Source: Cryptosporangium minutisporangium (GTDB taxonomy: Bacteria; Actinomycetota; Actinomycetes; Mycobacteriales; Cryptosporangiaceae). From it: DNA of 64,000 nt. The notes under the pieces are model-generated. The model saw nothing but the letters and a program-made list of their open reading frames with translations. It had not been told where the DNA came from and did not search any database. The stretch is from NCBI RefSeq assembly GCF_039536245.1, contig NZ_BAAAYN010000017.1, forward strand, positions 185,801 to 249,800, read 5' to 3'. This document shows positions 60,427 through 64,000 of this stretch, one piece after another; position 1 is the first letter of the stretch, and every line of letters starts with the position of its first letter. The translations under genes and the position numbers were made by a program.

Positions 60427-61704
60427 TCAGCGCCTGCGGTGCGTCCGCAGGTAAGCGTGCAGGTCCTCGTAGCTGCCGTCGGACGGTCCGGCGGCAGCAC
60501 GGGCCAGATCGAGCCAGGTGCCGACGCTCGGCCGCACCCGCCGCACGGCCGCGGCCAGATCCGTCTCCTCGATCGGCCGTACCTGGCCCTGCTGCAACGA
60601 GTCCGACAATGCCGTGTCGGCCGCGATGTCGACGACCCGCCGCAGGTCAGCGGCGGAGTAGCCGGCGGTCGCCTCGGCGGTCACGCTCAGGTCGAAGTCG
60701 GCCACCAGGCGGTCCCGCAGCTGGTAGCGCAGGATCGCGTGGCGGGCGTCGGCGTCCGGCGGTGCGACCAGCACCATCCGGTCCAGACGCCCCGGGCGGC
60801 GGAGCGCCGGGTCGAGGTCCCACGGCCTGGTCGTCGACGCCAGCACGACCACCCCGTGGTCGGCCCGGGCCAGCGAGTCGAGCTCGAACAACAGCTGGTT
60901 GACGACGGCGCGCAGCGGGCTCGGGTTCTGCAGCCGGGAGCGCTTCGGGCCGAGTGCGTCCACCTCGTCGAGGAAGAGCACGCACGGCGCACTCCGGCGG
61001 GCGGTCGCGAAGACCGCGCGTAATCGGCGCTCGGCGGCGGGATTCGACGCCAGCATCTCGGCGGTGGAGGCGGGCCGGTCGAGCACGTCGGAGCGGCCCA
61101 CCCGGTAGAAGTTCGCGCGCAGTTCGCCGGCGATCGCACGGGCGACGAAGGCCTTGCCGCAGCCGGGCGGCCCGTACAGCAGGACGCCGCCGGTCGTGCG
61201 CTTGCCGAATGCCCGGGCGAGCGCGGGGTTCCGGGTCGGGGCGATCGCCCGCTCGATCCGCTCTTTCGCGTCCGCCGCCCCGACGACGTCCGCCAGCGTC
61301 AGGTCGGTGAAGACGACGCCGTCCACGTCGCCGACGCCGACCGGATCGGGTAAGCCGTCGTGGACGCGGACGTCGGGCAGGTCCTGCACCTGGGCCTCTG
61401 CCGCGTCCCAGTCGAAGCCGGAGCGGTCCACCATGGCCGGGTCGGTGCTCGGACGGTCCGCGGCCACCCGGCTGCCCGGGCGGGTGAGGCCCAACTCGGC
61501 GGAGGCCCGTCGCAGCAGCGCGATCGCCTCTTCGTTCGCGGGATCCGACCGGAGCACGGTCGAGCAGTGTTCGAGCGCCTCGGCGGCACGCCCACGGTCG
61601 AGCAACAAGCCGGCGACGTGGAGGCGCAGTGGGATGTCACCCGCGGCGGCGGCGACCGCAGCCAACAGGCTGGCCAGGAGCGGATCCTCCTCTGCCGGTC
61701 GCAT
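60427..61704 (-). CDS. AAA+ ATPase with N-terminal TPR-like helices
   Basis: 425 residues. The N-terminal 60 residues form a TPR-like pair (PLRLHVAGLLLDRGRAAEALEHCSTVLRSDPANEEA). The AAA domain (about 155-370) has Walker A GPPGCGKAF, Walker B LFLDEVDALG, sensor 1 STTRPW, and arginine finger RRPGRLD. Walker A has Ala after the Lys in place of the usual Thr/Ser, which may slow or change nucleotide use. The lid follows. ATG at 61704. Related to the classical (FtsH/CDC48-like) clade, but no protease or transmembrane part is seen. It converges on the GH1 gene. The substrate is unknown. Confidence 0.88.
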   Translation of the reverse strand: MRPAEEDPLLASLLAAVAAAAGDIPLRLHVAGLLLDRGRAAEALEHCSTVLRSDPANEEAIALLRRASAELGLTRPGSRVAADRPSTDPAMVDRSGFDWDAAEAQVQDLPDVRVHDGLPDPVGVGDVDGVVFTDLTLADVVGAADAKERIERAIAPTRNPALARAFGKRTTGGVLLYGPPGCGKAFVARAIAGELRANFYRVGRSDVLDRPASTAEMLASNPAAERRLRAVFATARRSAPCVLFLDEVDALGPKRSRLQNPSPLRAVVNQLLFELDSLARADHGVVVLASTTRPWDLDPALRRPGRLDRMVLVAPPDADARHAILRYQLRDRLVADFDLSVTAEATAGYSAADLRRVVDIAADTALSDSLQQGQVRPIEETDLAAAVRRVRPSVGTWLDLARAAAGPSDGSYEDLHAYLRTHRRR

Positions 61705-61874
61705 ACCGCGCAGCGTATCGACCCCCGGCCGTGCACCGCTTCGGTAGCGCGCACACGTAACAAACATCAACCCGAAAAGCCGATGCCCCCCGATCGGCGG
61801 TCGCGAAGTCGCCCACGCGCGCAGCGCAGTTTGCTTTTGTACCTGCTACGGCGCTGGAGCCCGCTGAGGGCAGG

Positions 61875-61945
61875 GCTGGCAGTCGAGCGCGCTGACGCCG
61901 TGACCCCGGGCTTGCTGTCATAAGGAAGCGCGCTCGCCTGTCAGC
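61875..61945 (-). terminator. Hairpin after ispF
   Basis: 19-bp arms (61875-61893 and 61927-61945) with two mismatches, 7 bases beyond the ispF stop. The loop is 33 bases. Likely ends the carD-ispD-ispF transcript; no T-run. The rest of the 248-base gap before the AAA+ gene shows no gene. Confidence 0.55.
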
Positions 61946-61952
61946 GTCGTCC

Positions 61953-62588
61953 TCAGCGGGCCGCCACCAGGGCGACCGCGGTGGCGGCTAGGCCTTCCCC
62001 ACGGCCGGTGAAGCCGAGGCCGTCGGTGGTGGTCGCGGAGATCGAAACCGGAGCGCCGACTGCGGCGGTGAGCACCTGCTCCGCCTCCGCCCGACGCGCC
62101 CCGATCCGCGGCGCGACCCCGATCAACTGCACCGACACGTTCCCGATCAGGTGTCCGGCGGCCCGCACCCGCCGGGCGGTCTCGGCGAGCAGCGTCACGC
62201 CCGAAGCACCGGCCCACTCCGGCCGATCGGTGCCGAAGTTGGTCCCCAGATCCCCGAGCCCCGCGGCCGAGAGCAACGCGTCGCAGGCCGCGTGCGCCGC
62301 GACGTCGCCGTCGGAGTGACCGGCGAGGCCGGGCTCACCGGGCCACTCCAGCCCAGCGACCCAGCAGTCCCGATTCTGGTCGTACGCGTGCACGTCGCTG
62401 CCGATGCCCACTCGCGGCAACCGCGGCGACGGCTCACCCACCGGCAGCGGCGCTCCGGCCGGCGCGGGGCTGATCGGCGCAGGCAACTGGGAGCCCAGTT
62501 CGTGGGCGCCCAGCTCCACCGTGTCGGGAATCTCCACGGCACCGGGGTCGGTAATGATCTCCGGCGCGGGCTCGGGTGTCGTCGTCAC
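61953..62588 (-). CDS. ispF: 2-C-methyl-D-erythritol 2,4-cyclodiphosphate synthase
   Basis: 211 residues; step 5 of the MEP isoprenoid pathway, cyclising CDP-ME phosphate with release of CMP. The core begins RVGIGSDVH (residues 59-67), where E. coli IspF begins at residue 2. The metal ligands are Asp and His of DVH and the His of [28 protein letters not shown] and [14 protein letters not shown] mark the family. The first 57 residues (Pro/Ala-rich, acidic) are extra. The start is supported because its ATG overlaps the ispD stop (ATGA). Confidence 0.94.
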   Translation of the reverse strand: MTTTPEPAPEIITDPGAVEIPDTVELGAHELGSQLPAPISPAPAGAPLPVGEPSPRLPRVGIGSDVHAYDQNRDCWVAGLEWPGEPGLAGHSDGDVAAHAACDALLSAAGLGDLGTNFGTDRPEWAGASGVTLLAETARRVRAAGHLIGNVSVQLIGVAPRIGARRAEAEQVLTAAVGAPVSISATTTDGLGFTGRGEGLAATAVALVAAR

Positions 62589-63337
62589 GTGCGGGAGCCT
62601 GCCATGCCGCTCGCCGAGCGCTGAACACCGCTCTCCTCCGCGAGGACCGCATGTGCGACGACCAGGTCGAACGGTCGCGTGATCTTCAGCGCGGACGCGT
62701 GCCCCGGCACGGTGTGTACCGGAACCCCGAGCCGCTCCACCAGACCGGCGTCGTCGGTAACGTCTTTTCGACCGCCCGTTGCCGCCGTCGCGTGCGCCTC
62801 GGCCAACACCGACCGGGCGAACCCCTGCGGCGTCTGGACCAGTCGGAGCACTTCCCGGTCGACTGTGGACGACGCGACGCCGTCCGGACCGACCTGACGC
62901 ACGGTGTCGACCACCGGCAGCACCGGCACCACCGCCGGATGCCCGGCCCGCACCGCCGCCGCGACCTCGTCGGCCAGCCCGGGGGGCGCCAACGCACGCG
63001 CGGCGTCGTGCACGAGCACGATGTCGCAGTGGCTCGGGGCGGCAGCCAGCGCGATCGCTACCGACGCTTGGCGGGTGTCACCGCCCTCGACGACTACCAG
63101 CTCGGCGGCCGAGACGACCGGCGCGAGCAGGCCGCGAACCGTCTCGGCGGCGCCGGGTGGGGCCGCCACGACCACCGCGGCGACGCTGCGGGCCGCTGCC
63201 AGCCGCCGTACGGCGTGCACCACCAGCGGTTCCCCGCCGAGGTGACGGAGCGACTTCGGTGCCCCCGGACCAAGACGCTCGCCCCGGCCGGCAGCCGGGA
63301 CGAGCGCAACGGTGTCTCGAGTGTCCAGTGCGGACAC
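62585..63337 (-). CDS. ispD: 2-C-methyl-D-erythritol 4-phosphate cytidylyltransferase
   Basis: 250 residues, step 3 of the MEP pathway. The nucleotide-binding [22 protein letters not shown] (about 14-35), [48 protein letters not shown] and [11 protein letters not shown] are all IspD motifs. GTG start, 3 bases after the carD stop. Coupled to ispF by overlap. Confidence 0.95.
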   Translation of the reverse strand: MSALDTRDTVALVPAAGRGERLGPGAPKSLRHLGGEPLVVHAVRRLAAARSVAAVVVAAPPGAAETVRGLLAPVVSAAELVVVEGGDTRQASVAIALAAAPSHCDIVLVHDAARALAPPGLADEVAAAVRAGHPAVVPVLPVVDTVRQVGPDGVASSTVDREVLRLVQTPQGFARSVLAEAHATAATGGRKDVTDDAGLVERLGVPVHTVPGHASALKITRPFDLVVAHAVLAEESGVQRSASGMAGSRT

Positions 63338-63340
63338 GAA

Positions 63341-63823
63341 CTACGAAGCCAGGACCTTGTCGAGCAGCTGCTCGGCGTCGTCCTTGCCAGTCCCCTCGGC
63401 GAGGGCGAGTTCGCCGACGAGGATGTCGCGGGCCTTCGCGAGCATGCGCTTCTCACCAGCGGAGAGGCCACGCTCCTTGTCACGCCGCCAGAGATCACGA
63501 ACGACCTCGGCGACCTTGTTCACGTCACCGGAGGCGAGCTTCTCGAGGTTCGCCTTGTAGCGACGCGACCAGTTGGTCGGCTCCTCGGTGTGGGGAGCGC
63601 GGAGAACCTGGAAGACCTTGTCCAGACCCTCCTCGCCCACCACCTCGCGGACGCCGACGATTTCCGCGTTCTCGGCAGGGACACGAACGGTCAGGTCACC
63701 CTGGGCGACCTTCAGGACGAGATACTGCTTTTCGACACCCTTGATCGTTCGGGTTTCGATGGCCTCGATGAGAGCGGCCCCGTGGTGGGGGTACACAACG
63801 GTCTCGCCGACGGTGAAAGTCAT
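63341..63823 (-). CDS. carD: CarD-family RNA polymerase-binding transcription regulator
   Basis: 160 residues, as in M. tuberculosis CarD (162). The N-terminal RNAP-interaction domain ([46 protein letters not shown]) is followed by a helical DNA-binding domain (about 80-160) with the conserved Trp in [17 protein letters not shown]. CarD stabilises open promoter complexes, especially at rRNA promoters. ATG at 63823 with AAAGGGG about 10 bases upstream. First gene of carD-ispD-ispF. Confidence 0.96.
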   Translation of the reverse strand: MTFTVGETVVYPHHGAALIEAIETRTIKGVEKQYLVLKVAQGDLTVRVPAENAEIVGVREVVGEEGLDKVFQVLRAPHTEEPTNWSRRYKANLEKLASGDVNKVAEVVRDLWRRDKERGLSAGEKRMLAKARDILVGELALAEGTGKDDAEQLLDKVLAS

Positions 63824-64000
63824 GAGTCGGAAACCCCTTTCGCTGTGTCAAGGATAACACGGCGTCACCGCGATCGGGCATGGTCTGGGCCACTGAAACC
63901 GCAGGTCAGGGGACGTGACAAAACTCTTGGAAGCTTGACACGTTCATCCGGCCTCTGATCGGCGCGCTGGTCATCGTCGGTGGCCGGGTTCCACACAAAG
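63824..64000 (-). promoter_or_regulatory. Upstream region of carD
   Basis: No gene is seen in these 177 bases. It must hold the carD promoter. The imperfect inverted repeat ACGTGACAA (63913-63921) / TTGACACGT (63935-63943), 8 of 9 positions, is a possible regulator site. Confidence 0.35.

Overview
The window is high-GC DNA with dense, often overlapping genes (many ATGA or GTGA junctions), GTG starts, an IdeR/DtxR-type iron box, a carD-ispD-ispF block, DUF2510/RDD and F420-type (DDN) proteins, and ECF sigma factors paired with YCII or VOC proteins. This points to a large-genome, mycelial or soil-type actinomycete, possibly of the Cryptosporangium/Frankia sort. The genus is a guess. I saw no rRNA, tRNA, CRISPR array, transposase or phage gene.

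Layout. 1-4.0 kb: the N-terminal end of an acyl-CoA carboxylase transferase subunit, an acidic protein of unknown function, a hipBA toxin-antitoxin pair with a candidate operator, and a class III CoA-transferase. 4.1-14.9 kb: an NRPS-independent (NIS) siderophore locus on the minus strand. It holds a diaminobutyrate aminotransferase, two IucA/IucC synthetases, a glutamine-synthetase-like ligase, a PLP amino-acid decarboxylase and an amine N-hydroxylase behind an iron box, plus a LysA/SbnH/PvsE-like decarboxylase just upstream. 15-28 kb: mixed accessory genes, including a zinc-knuckle protein, a small secreted protein, ATP-dependent hydantoinase hyuA-hyuB, an ECF42 sigma factor with its YCII partner, a sirtuin, a second ECF sigma with a VOC protein, an F420-type protein, and a TetR regulator with an SDR.

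28-44 kb: a nitrogen-compound catabolic region. A minus-strand set encodes an NCS2 base permease, a three-subunit molybdenum hydroxylase, CoxG, a nitrilase-family hydrolase and a cytosine-deaminase-like amidohydrolase. Next to it are a PucR regulator and a plus-strand trio (DUF2877, FdrA, DUF1116) matching the oxamate carbamoyltransferase AllFGH. Together these look like uptake, hydroxylation, deamination and ring-opening of a purine, pyrimidine or related heterocycle, with recovery of carbamoyl phosphate. The substrate is not known. 44-52 kb: an RDD membrane protein, a HisC-like aminotransferase, an M20 peptidase and a fused, asymmetric ABC exporter. 52-60 kb: a plant-glycoside locus with an AraC regulator, two ABC sugar permeases, an alpha-L-rhamnosidase (GH78), a solute-binding lipoprotein and a GH1 beta-glucosidase. 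60-64 kb: a TPR-AAA+ ATPase and ispF-ispD-carD.

The most unusual items are the siderophore locus with its embedded glutamine-synthetase-like gene, the molybdenum hydroxylase/AllFGH catabolic set, four copies of a dispersed palindromic element, a long near-perfect hairpin at 21.4-21.6 kb, and an exact 60-bp triplication in frame at the start of hyuB.
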